A stretch of DNA of 64,000 nucleotides from Dendrophyllia cribrosa (GCA_024195265.1 JAJLRJ010000006.1:19724851-19788850), one strand, 5' to 3'. Counted from the stretch's first letter, positions 1-12,510 are shown. Numbers and translations: made by a program. The notes: generated by a model not told the origin, from the sequence alone.

Positions 1-650
1 TCAATTAGTAGTGTCTCCTCAGCCATGTGGTAACATATATATAATAATCTCAAAGCAATATATGAGCCTGCAATGCAGACAAATTTTGGGGGTAATGGAG
101 TATAGCAAGAAGAATTAAGGGGTCCCTGTTGAGTCTGAAAAAAAAACAATATTTTCACCATACACATGACCATGGTTGTCAGGTCTTTCCTTCAAATGTA
201 GCTTTAGTCAAGTGTGCCCAAAATTCAGGAAACAGTCCTAGTAAATTTCTGAGAGACAAACTAGAAGTTTCACTATTTTTTTAATTTGTGTGGAATAATA
301 AAGCACTGCCAATTATTTAGCCTCTAGGTTTTTCAAATCAATAAGAGCATAATGATTGTGTATGTTTACACCCTATACCACTTCCAATAATTCAAACTAA
401 TTAGAACTGATGATTTAAATCTGACAAAGGGTCTGGCAACTAATTTTCCAACAAGTTTTCTTTGTTGAGGCATCTGCGTTTTTTCAGCAAAGATGTTATT
501 TTTTTGTCATAGAAAAATAAGTCTGAGAAAAAAATTGATTGTGTGCATGCATGGGGCTTAATATTTTCTCAAGATCCTCATGATCAGAACACTAATTGGG
601 CAAAGGTTAATACGTTACAAATCTCATACAAAACAGACGGTCATTTTTAC
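1..650. other. No gene seen; presumed intron or flank of the DGAT2-like gene
   Basis: AT-rich sequence with no recognisable coding region on either strand. It lies directly downstream, in minus-strand terms, of the DGAT2-like exon whose splice donor is at 650-649, so it is presumably the start of the next intron. I could not find the following exon here. Confidence 0.5.
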
Positions 651-1336
651 CCATTACGTAAAGCAAGTTTGACGAAACCCTTCCTGTCCTTGAGCGTTAA
701 TTTGAAGTTCCCCGGGCGAGCTTCCAAAGATTCTGCCGCTCCTCCGATTACAATAGCGGCAGAATGACCAGGCCCCATCTCACTCAGAATATACTCTATA
801 CTGTCCTTATCAACGGAACATGCACCCATCGACATACAGTAGTCTCTGCTAAAAGGGAACTTGAAGTTCACTGAGAGAGTCAATAGATGGGGATAGATCC
901 CTGGGAACTTTTCGGAGAAGCCAGTTCCCTCCCCGCAGAAGTTGCCCAACGCCCCTAAGCCTATAATTCCGTGCGGATGATAGCCAAAAATGTAATTCCC
1001 TTTAGGGTCTAAGTCTGCGGTTTTAACCAGTTGAATAGGGAAGTATTCGCAGTAATATTTCCACATCTTCCACCTTCTAACTAACTGGAAAGAACGTCCT
1101 CCGCGACTTGGAGTTCGTGAATTCAAAATGAAGGCCCAGCCGATGTAAAACGCAGCAAAAATTCTAGTGTATGTATGTAACAACAACACCAGCAGCAAAC
1201 AAGTCCCTACGACGTGTCCAAATAGAAACATGTACACTTGGCACATCACAAATAACGTCTGGATTCTTCTCTTGATGGGTATTTTTATAGGAGCCCACTC
1301 CACCATTTTGGCAACAGCAATTAAACGTTTTCTCAC
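651..1336 (-). CDS. Diacylglycerol/monoacylglycerol O-acyltransferase (DGAT2/MOGAT family), N-terminal exon
   Basis: This exon encodes about 228 residues of an ER-membrane acyltransferase that transfers acyl-CoA to di- or monoacylglycerol. The family hallmarks are visible: a hydrophobic N-terminal stretch (about residues 35-70, two membrane passes expected), YFP at 98-100, the catalytic HPHG at 120-123, and the conserved stretches around PHLLTL, NFKFPF and GGAAESLEARPG. The reading frame is clean up to a GTAAAA splice donor at 650, which interrupts a codon after its second base. Family members are usually 330-390 aa, so about 120 C-terminal residues are encoded beyond the left edge or in an unseen exon. 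The Met at 1336 is a reasonable start with no upstream coding evidence. DGAT2 and MOGAT cannot be told apart from this exon. Confidence 0.85.
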
Positions 1337-1577
1337 GTGTCTTGTGCAATGTTTGCATTATGTGTGATGTGCAATGTTGCAATTGCACGTGTCGCTACTT
1401 TCTCAACCAATTAGCTTTGCGTATTCTCACAGTCAAGTTTGAACAATAGTAATAATCACTTTATTTCAGTGTCAAGGTATTTAGCTTTCAGTTATCCAAT
1501 TGAGGCACAGGGAGCAGAGGAGCCAAATTCGACCTCTTTGAGCTTTATAATATACGCGCGGTATGTCTTGCTCGATC

Positions 1578-1706
1578 TTTCGCCCCAGCGGGACCCCAAG
1601 CGTAATCGTTCGTACCTCGTTCGGTAAGCTTTCCGAGCGAGGCACGAAGTGCCGAGAAGAAAAAGAGGCAAGGCCGATTACGCTACGGGGTCCCGTTGGG
1701 GCGAAA
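1578..1706. repeat. Short foldback repeat
   Basis: Arms of about 31 bp at 1578-1608 and 1676-1706 are inverted copies of each other (TTTCGCCCC...GCGTAATCG) around a loop of about 67 bp. This looks like a small MITE. No target duplication is evident. Confidence 0.7.
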
Positions 1707-1752
1707 AACAGACTCGAAAACAACAGATCAAGGATCGAACGCGTATTACTGG

Positions 1753-1942
1753 GCCTTTCAATAACATGCGGAATTTGAAATTAAAATCTCCACCAACGGT
1801 TGCGTTATTCCCTGCCGTCAAACATAATTAATACGAAAGCCAACGGACCATGAGAGGTATAAAGCTAAGATGATTGACGGCAGTGTAAAACGAAAGCGTT
1901 GGTGGAAATTTGAATTTCAAATTCCGCATGTTATTGAAAGGC
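1753..1942. repeat. Foldback MITE, about 190 bp
   Basis: The ends are inverted copies of about 46 bp, starting GCCTTTCAATAACATGCGG and ending in its complement. Weaker inverted similarity continues inward (TGCCGTCAA/TTGACGGCA), so most of the element could fold into one hairpin. Confidence 0.75.
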
Positions 1943-2321
1943 GCAGTAAAGGTTAAGGTGGCTCGACTGGATTTTTTTGGGGCGATACCCCCCAAGTTTG
2001 AGCGTTAACTACGACTTCATTGACAATGTTATGGAAAAACGGTCACTACAGCTATAATAGATAAAGATGAAAATTTGTTAAGACCAGTGTGAAATTAACA
2101 TCGGAGTTGCCATAGCAACGTAACGTAATCCTTTGCTCCCTGTGATTGGGAAGAGTCTAGATTCCATAGCTCAGAAGGAGGTCGGACACCTTATTGAGGC
2201 ATGCCCCCCCGGGGAAATTTTTACATTTTAGTCTCCCGGAGATGCTCTTTCCTGCATTTTGAAGTACGAACTTAAGCATCTTACTGTTGCTTGAAACACT
2301 GGATTTTTTTTGTTTAATCAA

Positions 2322-3674
2322 GGGACCGGTCATTATTTATGTGAGGGGGTTGGGGGTTGGGGAATCATGGGGTGGGCCAGGCCTATTTTTTAGAGAAAAG
2401 GGGTGGGCCAAAAGAGAATTTCACGATGATTTGGGGTGGGTCATTGTGTATTTTGTAAAGAATCACACTCACTACAATTCATGTGGAAGATCTAAATAAA
2501 TTCTAATGCAATGCTGGACATAAAATATAACACAACTGGATGTCACATGTAGCAATCCAACCTAAGTATGGAGAATGAAAGATGTGGGCACTAAATATCA
2601 ATAAATAAACTTAAGCCCTATTGAGAAGGCTTGCATGCTTCCTTTTCTTAATATAACTGTCTGGGAACTTTTACTACCTGAACAGTCAGGGGAGCTTTAT
2701 GCCGAATTTGTGAAAGGATCATGTAAAGAAAAAGATGGTTCATTGTGCAAGCACTGCTGTGTAACAGATGGACCTGAGGAGATAGCGTGGACTGGACCAG
2801 CAACTGAAAGAATACCAAGACCAATTCCAGACCAATCTGCACTTCCTGAATTTAAATACTTGAGCGTTCATACTTCTTCCAATAATGATGAAAATGGCAA
2901 GAAGCGTATTCCCGATGATTGGCAGCCACGATCAAATATTAAGAAGCTCTTCAAGCAAGGGAAGTTGTCAATTAATGCATCGGATGCTATCACAGAATTT
3001 TCCTCCAAGTTCATTGTAGACGAAAAACTGGTGAAGAATTACATTGAGCACTTGTCGCATCTGCAAAGTGTCAATGAGATCCGTAAGCAAGAGCGAAGAA
3101 AAGAAAAGCAAGTTCGAGCCTTAAAAGATGTACATTGCTATGACTGGAAAACACTTGTAGAGAAGGGGGAGCTTGACACTCTGAAAGTCCCCGAGTTGGA
3201 CAAATACATTGAGCATAATAAACTTAGCAAGAACGGAAAGAAAATCGACAAAATCAAGCGAATCACAGTACACTATTATGAAACTTCAAAGGAATCTACA
3301 TTTCCTTCAAGCGTCAGTGTTGGTGAGGACAGTGATGAGAGTGACAGTGACAATGACCTTGTTTTGTGTGATGAAAGTGAAAGCGAAAGTGAATCAGATG
3401 ATGACAGTCATACTGTAACAATACAAGAAGGCACATCAACAAGAAGTGGCCGCAGAGTAGGACACTGGTCCACAAGATATGCTGATTTCGTTCAGTGAAC
3501 AGGAACTCCTTAGAGGTATAGATTGAAGGGGGTTGGGGGTGGGTCACCTCTTATATAAAGTTATATGGGGGTGGGTCAAGAATTAACTAATGGGTGGGTC
3601 ACGTTTCTTCTTTCATGCTAAAACAAAAAAAATCCCCCCACCCCCCCCCCCCCACATAAATAATGACCGGTCCC
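2322..3674 (+). mobile_element. DNA transposon, 1.35 kb, with GGGACCGGTCATTATTTATG termini
   Basis: The ends are inverted repeats: GGGACCGGTCATTATTTATG at 2322 and its complement ending at 3674, followed inwards by G-rich (left) and C-rich (right) tracts. GTGGGTCA-type short repeats lie subterminally on both sides. The element encloses one open frame at 2635-3498. I could not identify a target duplication, and the superfamily is unassigned. Confidence 0.75.
2635..3498 (+). CDS. Transposon-borne protein with SAP-like motif, 287 aa
   Basis: An intact 287-aa frame lies wholly inside the GGGACCGG-terminal transposon. A basic/helical stretch around residues 150-170 (KQERRKEKQVR) is followed by a SAP-type DNA-binding helix-turn-helix at about 181-213, with the pattern LKVPELDKYI..NKLS..GKK.DKI.RI. 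A long Asp/Glu/Ser tract follows at about 228-265, then a C-terminal TRSGRRVGHWSTRY motif. No transposase catalytic motif is seen, so this is probably the C-terminal part of a larger element protein or an accessory DNA-binding protein. I remember related cnidarian hypothetical proteins but can name no function. The Met at 2635 is simply the first in frame. Confidence 0.55.
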   Translation: MLPFLNITVWELLLPEQSGELYAEFVKGSCKEKDGSLCKHCCVTDGPEEIAWTGPATERIPRPIPDQSALPEFKYLSVHTSSNNDENGKKRIPDDWQPRSNIKKLFKQGKLSINASDAITEFSSKFIVDEKLVKNYIEHLSHLQSVNEIRKQERRKEKQVRALKDVHCYDWKTLVEKGELDTLKVPELDKYIEHNKLSKNGKKIDKIKRITVHYYETSKESTFPSSVSVGEDSDESDSDNDLVLCDESESESESDDDSHTVTIQEGTSTRSGRRVGHWSTRYADFVQ

Positions 3675-4335
3675 CAACCGAATACAGATATCTGTAGTCA
3701 TGGACGTTAAGTGATCAAGTTCATCTTAGTTCAGTATTAACTTCTGCAATCTCAACCATTCAAGCGAATAGTGAATTGGATTAGCAATTATTTCATACAC
3801 AATATATAGAACAACAGCTACAGCAGTATGTAAAGGGAACAGGTTAATTTTGGGAGATAGCATTCACAAGCTTCAAAAAGGAAATTTAATCAAGACAGCA
3901 GGAGTTACCTGTATTCTTGATAAACTAACTCTCACCCAATCAAAATAAACAGAACACCACTGCATATTGTCCTGGACCCATGTCCACAACAATACTATAC
4001 ATCCACTTTCAGACCAATTTTCTTTCTAACAAAAATTAATGAACATATGAAGGTTGGGGGGGGGGGGGTTGGAAAGGAGGGCCCTAGGATCTTTTGATAC
4101 CCAGTCCCATAGCAGTTACAGTGACCCACAGCTCAAAACCCAAAACTAACCAGTACCAGTTCCCATTTATTATAATTTAGGAAGACAGAGCACTAAGTAC
4201 AAGTTAAATCGAAGCGACTGGGAACGAGAATGTCTCAACATTAAATTTTGGAATACAATTTGTAAATGAAAGGACCACTCGACAAATTAGAAGTACTGGA
4301 TCCATGTGAAGGATCTGATCAGCAGAAATAATTAT
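3675..4335. other. No gene seen
   Basis: AT-rich sequence with a short poly-G run near 4055-4067. No coding or repeat structure was recognised. Confidence 0.4.
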
Positions 4336-4370
4336 AAACAAATAAAATGAAAGGCTGATCGTACAGTAAT

Positions 4371-5391
4371 GCGCCGATCAATTCGAAACATCAACATCCC
4401 CCCCCCCCCGGGCAATGCCCCGGGCATTTGAACTTTTGAAGATCGACTTGTTCAAATTCCCGCCCCCTTGGGCCAAAATTGCATTCAAATACCCCACCCT
4501 AGCACTGGATTTGACTGTCAAATGCCCCTCCTAAAGATAAAATGTTTTTAGTGAGAATAAAAAATACACTTTGCATTCAGTTGTTCTGATTTATTCTAGC
4601 TGGTGTTTTCCTCGTTAATATACTCAATGGAACCGCGTATACTTTGCAACTGATATTTCACGGCACTCCTGTGGACACCATGCAGAAATGAATTTTGTTA
4701 TTGTTTGGGGATTGACTTTTCGATAATTTTTGAATTGAGTAATTCCTCGTGTGATCAACAAATGTTGCAAAAATATTTAGCAAAGTGGTTGATTCATTTT
4801 TGGTGGAGCTGTTGGGCTTTGAACAAATCGCTTGCAAGCGTCATTCCACGAGGTGAAAATTTATTATTCTAAATGCGTTTTATAGCAACTGACAAATGTT
4901 TTCTTAATGAATTTTTTGTTTGAGAGAGGTTGTTGTTCATTTTACAGTGTTTTTCCTTTCACTCAATGGCTGTTTAAGCTCTGCGAACATTTAATAGACT
5001 GGCAATACAGTCAGCCACTGCGAAATCTAGTACGCGTTGAGCGGCAATTGAAGCTATATTATAAAAATCTACGATTTATAAATATTTAACATATTAAACT
5101 ATTCATACAAACCTTCAAAAACACTTTAAAACATTGTCAGCCCCTTTTTCACTAGCCATTCACTAACAGAAACGTGCGTTTGATAGGCGCCAGCCAAAAA
5201 AAGATATTTTGAACACTTCCGGTTCAAATTCCCCATCTCACCCAGGCAAAGTCAAATTCCCCACCCCCGGGATGGCCTTTCACATCAAATACCCGACTCC
5301 CCGGGCACAGAAAACGTTCAAATGCCCGGGGCATGCCCGGGGGGGGGGGGGGGGGGGGGGGGGGATGTTGATGTTTCGAATTGATCGGCGC
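4371..5391. mobile_element. MITE with G/C-tract inverted termini
   Basis: The left end (4371-4434) and right end (5316-5391) are inverted copies: GCGCCGATCAATTCGAAACA, then CATCAACAT, then a homopolymer C run, then CCGGGC...GGGCATTTGAAC. The right-hand run is about 26 G. The interior is non-coding and contains further short CCCGGG motifs. Confidence 0.8.
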
Positions 5392-5457
5392 ATAAGGAAT
5401 ATATTATATTATATTATATTATATTATATTATATATTAAGGAATATATATGTTAAAA

Positions 5458-5623
5458 TTTCGAACAGCACGGCCGTTATTCTTCAGGGTATAACCGTACT
5501 AAAAGAAAAAACGTTACAGATTTGGATAACATATCTTTCGCTTGTTATACTGATTCAAATCTGTAACGTTTTTTCTTTTAGTACGGTTATACCCTGAAGA
5601 AGAACGGCCGTGCCGTTCGAAAT
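5458..5623. repeat. Near-perfect 166-bp hairpin
   Basis: Arms of about 63 bp, from TTCGAACAGCACGGCCGTTA through AACGTTACAGATTTG, are inverted copies around a loop of about 35 bp. The arms differ only by a few substitutions near the base. Confidence 0.8.
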
Positions 5624-5679
5624 TAATCGGTTAAAAATATATTCCTTACTGCACGATCAGCCTTTCATTTTGTTTGTTT

Positions 5680-8328
5680 ATTAAATTTTGAGGCCATTGC
5701 CGGCATGCAACCCAACTTCTCCAGTCAAATCAGAAATTCCATCTCTCCCACATTGCTAAAATTTTGCAGTGCATTCTCCCCCGAGCTTCGCGAGGTTCTG
5801 CGAGACACGTATTTCTAGTGGAGTACAAAAATATTGTTTAATCGACCGTTCTGACCTTTTTCCGGTCGCCATAACACACGTGGAACTTGTTTGCAACTCA
5901 GTGACATCATGCTTCAGCTCCTTGGTCCCAGCTCCTTCGCAGCAATAAAGGAAGCCTCTTCCCCAGTCCCGCATCTGCTCGCATTACTTTCGGGTGATAT
6001 TGTCGGTTTTCAACAGCTTTCAAGGAATCGAGGACGACAAACCCAAAACATAAAGTAAACTAGCGTACATCAACTGTTTTGACTGGTTCAATCTTGACTG
6101 CATTTTTACATTATTAGTTTCTGCCATCGATTCAGTGCAGGTGAGTGTTCCTACCTTCCCGTAAAAGGCGTAACTCTTGTCGCCCATTTATTAACTTACA
6201 CTGTATAAGCTTACATATTTCATAGTGCAAAATATTTGTCTTCCAATATAATGCTATATAGTTTTATAGTTTTTAAGAATGATATCAAAGACTTCAAAAC
6301 GGAAAGAACGCATTTATTGCGACCGACCATATGTCAAATCTAAATTTAGAAAATTCAAAAGCGCCGTAATGCACATGTCATATTCGGCTTGCCCTTGGGG
6401 TAGGAAACCGGGCCAACCAGGGGAATATATCGGGAAATACAAGGGGATGAATCCGCTTCTCTTCCCCTTGGCAGGGGAAAATTCGCGACATTGTTATGAG
6501 TCCGAAGGAATGGGGTGGGGGAATTTGAAATTTTGTGAAATCACAGACGGCAAAGGTTATATCAGGGGGATTTACCACTTTCCCCAATCCATAAATACTG
6601 GAAATAAAATGGCAAAACTGGGAATTTATTGTGATGCTTGTCAATAGTGCCCGTGATTTATTCATGGATATATGTGCAAAATACACGTCGCGAGGTCCGT
6701 TTTCGCATTCGCTTTCTGAATACAGGACGACTTCGTACTCAGTGGGTTTGGTCTGCTTGGGGCGTTTATTCTGGGGCTGCAAAGCAAGCAGGCAACGAGC
6801 TGTGATTGACTTAACTCTGTGTTCATTCAATTTGCGGCAAGACAAAGCGACCCCGCTTTGTTTGGGAAATTAGGCCGTAATTTAATTACCCTGGGTGCCA
6901 GAAGTTTTCTTTTTTTAGTGAAAACCAGCGAGTTTGAGCGGTGAAGCCGCGACAGCGAGGCACAACGCGCAAAAAAAAGGAAAAACCTCTGGGCACTCGA
7001 GTACACAACCTCATTTCCATGCGACTTGTGGATCGGATATCTCATCAAACTGGTTTTAACCATTAAATTTGACAGCTGACATGTTTTTAAAAACGCACGT
7101 GGCGCAGCAATATGATGCGTGACAATATTCCGCGAAAATAGCTTTCAACTGTTTGTCTTCGACTGTGAATGAAATGCCCGATGAAATGGCTAGTTCGTAT
7201 ATCGGTAGACGATTTTTGTTGCGTTTGCAACGTCTTGAGTCTTAGTGCTTAAAGAGTATACAATAGTGACCACTTGCATCCGTAAGATTTACAAAACAGC
7301 TATCATGCTGGAGATTCAAATATTTCAAACTGGATGCAATAACGCCATACGTCTGACAATGGAGGTAAGGGTAGTTCCGAGAAACACGTCAACTTAATTA
7401 AATGCACAATTAACTCTGAGGAGCTAACAACAATTGCAAGATGCCACTGTTCTGAAGACCGTGACTATCGCATAAGACTTGGATCTTTATAGACTTGTTT
7501 AGCTGTGATGAAGAACACAATCTCGCAAGTTTTGCTAACCGCAGACTTGCACTCACATTAAATCACGGACTATAAAATTAACTGATCCTAAGCAGTGACT
7601 AATTCCTTCTTAAGCGGCTACTACTGATCTTGATCTTGCACACTGTTATATTTTTACCGGTATTTTGATCTAAAAGGAAAAATTTCTTAGGCACGCACTT
7701 GAGGTAGATCTGTTCTAAAGCTGGGCTAAAATGCTTTTAGCGACGAGCAGGATTTGCGCTAGGCCTGTCACCTTTTATAACAACCTAACAGATCACAAAA
7801 AGCCGCAATCTCTGTCTACGTGTGCCATTGTTGTTTGCGTGGCTTCACTTTGGGAAACCGGTTTTTCACGTGCCCATGGCAAAAATATTTTTGTCTTGCC
7901 AAAGTAGTATATTATTCTGGCACTCGTGCACTGCTTGATTGGTAACGTCTGGTTATAAAATCTAAAAGTACTGTTCCTGTTCCTGTTCCTGTTCCTGTTG
8001 CCAAAAAAGAATATGATATTATATATTAAATACAATGAATAACTATCATACTATAAACGTTGTCCTTGAGACTATTTGTGAATTTGTGAAGCATCATGAG
8101 TAATGTATATTAAACACATGCTCTCAGAATGGACTTCTGGTGCTCTCTGTGATACTATACTTTTTTGCTGCTCCAAGCCTAAAATGAAAATTTAAAATTT
8201 GATCTCCAAACTATCATTGAAAAGTCCCTTCAATCAAATGATTATCCCTCACTATCACCTCTATGCCGCTTAATACGAGGGGGCAAGCCAATGACATGTG
8301 CATACATGTAAGTACATGTACTAAAACA
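5680..8328. other. No gene recognised; contains a dispersed repeat fragment
   Basis: No coding region could be supported. A 122-codon frame at 6279-6647 has no recognisable motif and is treated as chance. 7300-7640 is an inverted, diverged relative of 43400-43745. A short (TTCCTG)n run lies at about 7975-7999. Confidence 0.45.
7300..7640. repeat. Dispersed repeat, inverted copy at 43400-43745
   Basis: Reading minus from 43745 reproduces this stretch, with shared blocks such as CTGGAGATTCAAATATTTC, AACAATTGCAAGATGCCA and CGCAGACTTGC. A further block (7690-7780, AAAGCTGGGCTAAAATG) recurs inverted at about 44770-44880. The order differs between copies, so the copies have been rearranged. No protein is encoded. 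Confidence 0.7.
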
Positions 8329-8401
8329 AGGAATGACCTAAAACCATCTAAAACCACCTAAAACCATCTACAACCACCTAAAACCACCTACAACCATCTT
8401 C
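8329..8401. repeat. 10-bp tandem repeat (AAACCAYCTA)n
   Basis: About seven imperfect copies of a 10-bp unit, alternating AAAACCATCT, AAAACCACCT and ACAACCACCT. Confidence 0.8.
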
Positions 8402-10150
8402 AGAAATATAAAAAATTTAAGCAGAATACTGTTTTCCTCATTTTAGTGATCGAATTCAATTAGCCTGCATGCACACCGGAAATATTGCGTTATTACTTGG
8501 CAAGAGCGTCTCGAAAAGGGATTCAGTCGGTCCAGTTTAGTCATCGTACTATGGTTCTTTTTCGTACTTTCATAATCATGCACGGGCAAGGCCGGGTATA
8601 TGTATGGAATTCTTGCTGCAATATTCGCTGAGATATTAATTTCTTAATTTTTAAAATAGTCTACTGAAAGGATGTACATTTGTATTAATTTTGGGATCGT
8701 ATGAAGGGTGCTGTTTTTCCTATTCAGAGGTCCACAAATCAAACGGTTGTGTCAATGAACTCAAAGGTATTTGTATGGATAAAGCCTTTGACTCCTATAC
8801 ATGTAATTGCACTCATAATCCTTAAATGGTTTCATATGACTTTATCAGTGGACATCAAATGCAACCAGGAGCCATAATCATTGCCCCTGGTGCGGGGGGG
8901 GGGGGGGGGGGGGGGGGGTTACCTGAGAAATTTCTATTTTCACTATCCCATCTCAGACCAAACAGTTAAATTTGGTACCCCATCACAGACCGGAAATAAA
9001 TTTCCGAACCATAATTTAATTTTTTTCATTAATTATCAGTTTTTCTACGTATTTACTTCATGATCTTTTATCATATATTTATTAAACCCATACACGCTCA
9101 TTGAATCAAGTAAAACTTCCACAGGCACTGTTCCGGATGGAAAATGTACCGGAAAAAAATGACAAAACACTTAATTCGAAAATTGTACGGAAAAAGTATA
9201 CCCCATCTCAGACTTAGTGGGCGAAACTGAGACCCCATCTCAGACCTAGAAGGTCAAAGACCTGACCCCATCCAGCGACACATACCCGTATAGCTTATAT
9301 ATGGGAGTACCCCCTCTCCCCCCCCCCCCCCCCCCCAGGCCCTGGTGCAACAAAGAAATAATCGCAAACAAATAACATTGCATTTTCTTTTACAAACATT
9401 TTGGTCGTAATAAACTCTAAAATAATCTTTCATGAAGATGTTAATTTAACATCTTCAGCAACCTCAACACCCTGTGTATGGTTGGCATGGAACCATTGCT
9501 TTATTTTAGGTTCCACTACATCCTGAATTGCTAACAACTTTAGGAAAACAACAACATATTTCAGGAGGGAATGTTTGGTATTTTTCATTTTCATTTCATT
9601 CATAATTTTCAATAATACTATAATTATGGTAAGGTTGTAAAAATTGAACAAACGTTTGGTTGTAATTAACTCTAAAATAATCTTTCATGTAACCAGGTAG
9701 CTGACAACTACTTACCTGTAGTGAAATTAATTTGTAAGTAATTTCAGACTGGAAAATGCTCACAAAGTGTACAGTCAATGTAACATGAGATCCCCATACT
9801 TACATTTCTCGAACAAGGGGGCACTGGGATGAGAAGTCTTTGATATGCACCGGTGAAACAAAGCACAACATTTCCGGTGTGCATTTATATTGAAATTGAT
9901 CACAAAGGTGCACGCTAAATTTGTCCTCAAAATTGTCACTAAAATGCCTGAATCCCTTTTCTAGACACTCTTGCCAAGTATTATAAAAAGTTTGTTTCCA
10001 TGAAACGAGACACCCGTGGAAAGAGAATGCGCAACATTTCTGGTGAGCACGCAGGCTACCTGAAATCGATCAAATTGACATTGAAATGATAAAAACAGTA
10101 TTCTGCGTGGATTTTTTATATTTCTGAAGAGGGTCGTAGGTGGTTGTAGA
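8376..10150. mobile_element. Diverged inverted-repeat element with a nested insertion
   Basis: 8376-8525 matches the complement of about 9950-10150 (shared blocks TTCAGAAATATAAAAAAT, GCAGAATACTGTTTT, ACTTGGCAAGAG, GAAAAGGGATTC). This gives a pair of inverted repeats about 150 bp long enclosing 1.4 kb. The interior holds the G-tract element at 8894-9339 and no recognised gene. Confidence 0.6.
8894..9339. mobile_element. 446-bp insertion bounded by G-tract/C-tract
   Basis: The segment starts with about 25 G and ends with about 18 C followed by AGG. CCCTGGTGC flanks it as a direct repeat (8885-8893 and 9340-9348), which looks like a 9-bp target duplication. The interior carries several CCATCTCAGACC repeats. 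No coding capacity. Confidence 0.55.
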
Positions 10151-11357
10151 TGCCACAACAAGTGTTTCATGGATTAGATTTTGATTAAAGGGGCTTTATA
10201 TGTCGCGAGATATGTCATGCAGGCAAAAATGTCGGGCCGACATCAAACAAATTCACGCTATCGCCGTGGAATTGGGCAAAATCCTTCAATTCTGCCTTGT
10301 TTTGTACTCCGAAAGGTCTCAGATTTTTACCACATATTAATAGTATATTTGTCTTGATTTCATTTCGATTATATCTCCGATTCTGTTCATATGCCTCAGT
10401 ACATGTCAGTATCTCAATGTCTAGAAGTTGCATTCAGCTTATAATAATCAGATGAGCATGGACGAAGGTTCTTCTCTGGTGCTGAGTGCTGTGGAATTAA
10501 CCCAAAACTTGTCTTATTTTTCTCTCTTCTACGAAAGTAATGTGCTTTCAATGCTCTAACGGAATTTATAATAACAAGTGCAAGCGATCTCAAGGTCAAG
10601 CTAGGTCACGTACGCGAAGATTTCTAGCTGCCATAGTTGATCTGTTTTGAATGAAGTCCAGAAATTTTCATTGCTCTCTCTGTCAAGTGAATAAAAAAAC
10701 CCATAAAATATTAGGTTTGTCTGTGGTAATAACAAATTGCAAAGCAAAATTTTCTATTAAGCCAACTAGGTTTTAATACTGAAGTGTGCTTTTTTGTTGT
10801 TGAGACAAACAAATTTTATTCACAACACTCAACTATCAGATAGTAACCCTTGAGAACTAGAGCTATTTTAAAAGAAACAAAGATTGCAATTGTCTCAAAA
10901 ATTCAATTTTAATCCTTGCAATGAGACGTATAAAGGACCATTCAGTTGAATTGTTAGATGGGCCGGCTAAATTAATCTGCGTTCGCCTGGCGTAGCCGGT
11001 CAGTGGATTATTCCTACAAGGTCCTACAAGACAAACAGCTAATCGCTCCATAGAACATCGCGAAGAAGTGATGTCGGTATTTAGGTGAAAGCTTCCCAAA
11101 TCAGGCAGAGAACCACAGCAAAATCAAGTTAGAGCATTCAAAACATACCAGAATGGTGCTAGAAGTGAGGAAAATCTGATAACTTCTTGCTTGATTCCAA
11201 AGAGACCCAACAACTAACTTGGTCCAGAGAAGAACATTCGTCCATTTCCACTGCATACTTTTAGACGTTCAGATATTGAGCCATACGATTTCAAAATCGG
11301 GAAAATATCCAAAACTAAATCAAGACAAATAGATTATTAACATGTGTGAACAATTTG
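10151..11357. other. No gene seen
   Basis: AT-rich and without recognisable coding, RNA or repeat structure; 60-80-codon frames on the minus strand have no motif. Confidence 0.4.
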
Positions 11358-12510
11358 CAGGGATTCTGACAGGGTGCGCGGGTGCGGGACCGCACAATTC
11401 GGTCAAACCCGCACAATTCCGCACAATTCTTAAAAATCCGCACAATCCCGCAGAATACTGAAATATTTGCTTAAAATTTTCATTAAATCAGGTATTTCTA
11501 TCGATTACCAAGTTTTCGAGAAACGTTTTAGGCTATTTTCAGCCCATTTTCCTTCCAAACAATCGAGAAATCCTTCGCTTCCCTCGAACAGCTCGAGAGG
11601 ATCGATATAAAAACAACAAGGCGTTCTCTTCGCCGTCCTGGGAACTAGTCTCAGTTTTACTTCTTTCCGACTTCCTACAGAATTTTTCGCGTAGCTTTTT
11701 AGTTGTTGTTTTCCAGACATTATGTCATTTTTCTTAGCAGCCAATATTTTTTTTGTAATATGTCGGGGACTGAAGAAGAAACACCGAAGAAATGTACTCG
11801 GTCGCGCCGAAATGAATGTCACTCTGTCTGAATTATTTTAGCTAAGAACTGATCAAGTTTGCGAATCGACAAACAAACTATTAAAGCGCTGGAACTTCGG
11901 ATTGATAGGAGAAAATTATTAAGTTCTGATCAGGATACTGGATTTTATTTTTTCAATCAAGTGAAAGACGTTTTCATTCGGGAAAAGGAAAACAAACATG
12001 CTATCAAATTACATTTAGCACGCAATTTGCATACATCTCGAGGTTGTGTTTTTGCGGCAAACTTGCGAAGAAATTGTGTGAACCTTTAATGGAAATTATT
12101 CACACTACATAAAATGTACGGATTTTTCAGAAAGGAACTCGCTCAGATAAGAAACATTTTATTTAGAGGTGGTATTTCGGTTTTACCCGATCGAGTTCGT
12201 CGTGTCACGCAATGTGATTTTGTTGAGACAAATAAACTTTGGTGAAGAAAAACAGCCACAAATTGGCGATTGCTGGGTATATTTTAATCCCCAAAGTAAA
12301 ACATCCATTTGTATTTTTCATTTATACATAATTTCCTCCCTGTCATATTTTTCTGGCCTGGCTAGAACACTGGTGATTGAATATTTGGTTGGTCACAGGA
12401 TTGTGCAATCCCGCACAATTTCCCGCACAATCAAAGTTATTTCCCGCACAATTTGCCCCAAAACTCCCGCACAATTTTGGATTTTTTCCCGCACCCTGTC
12501 AGAATCCCTG
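11358..12510. mobile_element. Non-autonomous CAGGG-terminal DNA transposon (hAT-like), 1153 bp
   Basis: Terminal inverted repeats CAGGGATTCTGACAGGGTGC and complement sit at 11358 and 12510, flanked by the 6-bp direct repeat AATTTG (11352-11357 and 12511-12516). Subterminal regions are full of CCGCACAAT motifs in the same orientation on both sides, which fits the subterminal repeat arrays of hAT elements. The 6-bp target duplication would fit the hAT variants with 6-bp duplications rather than classic 8-bp ones. A 105-codon minus-strand frame inside (11505-11822) is unrecognised. Confidence 0.75.

Larger units (their letters stand above)
4336..5679. mobile_element. Composite foldback element with nested inverted repeats
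   Basis: An outer inverted repeat of about 34 bp (4336-4369 and 5646-5679, containing ATGAAAGGCTGATCGT) encloses two structures. One is a MITE of about 1.02 kb (4371-5391) with 60-75 bp termini starting GCGCCGATCAATTCGAAACA and containing a long C (left) or G (right) run. The other is a separate perfect-looking hairpin (5458-5623). A pentanucleotide (ATATT)n microsatellite lies between them at about 5398-5436. No transposase is encoded. Confidence 0.7.

Noticed and set aside
6279..6647. 122-codon plus-strand frame
   Set aside because: No motif, no splice context, an overlapping 155-codon frame on the other strand; treated as chance.
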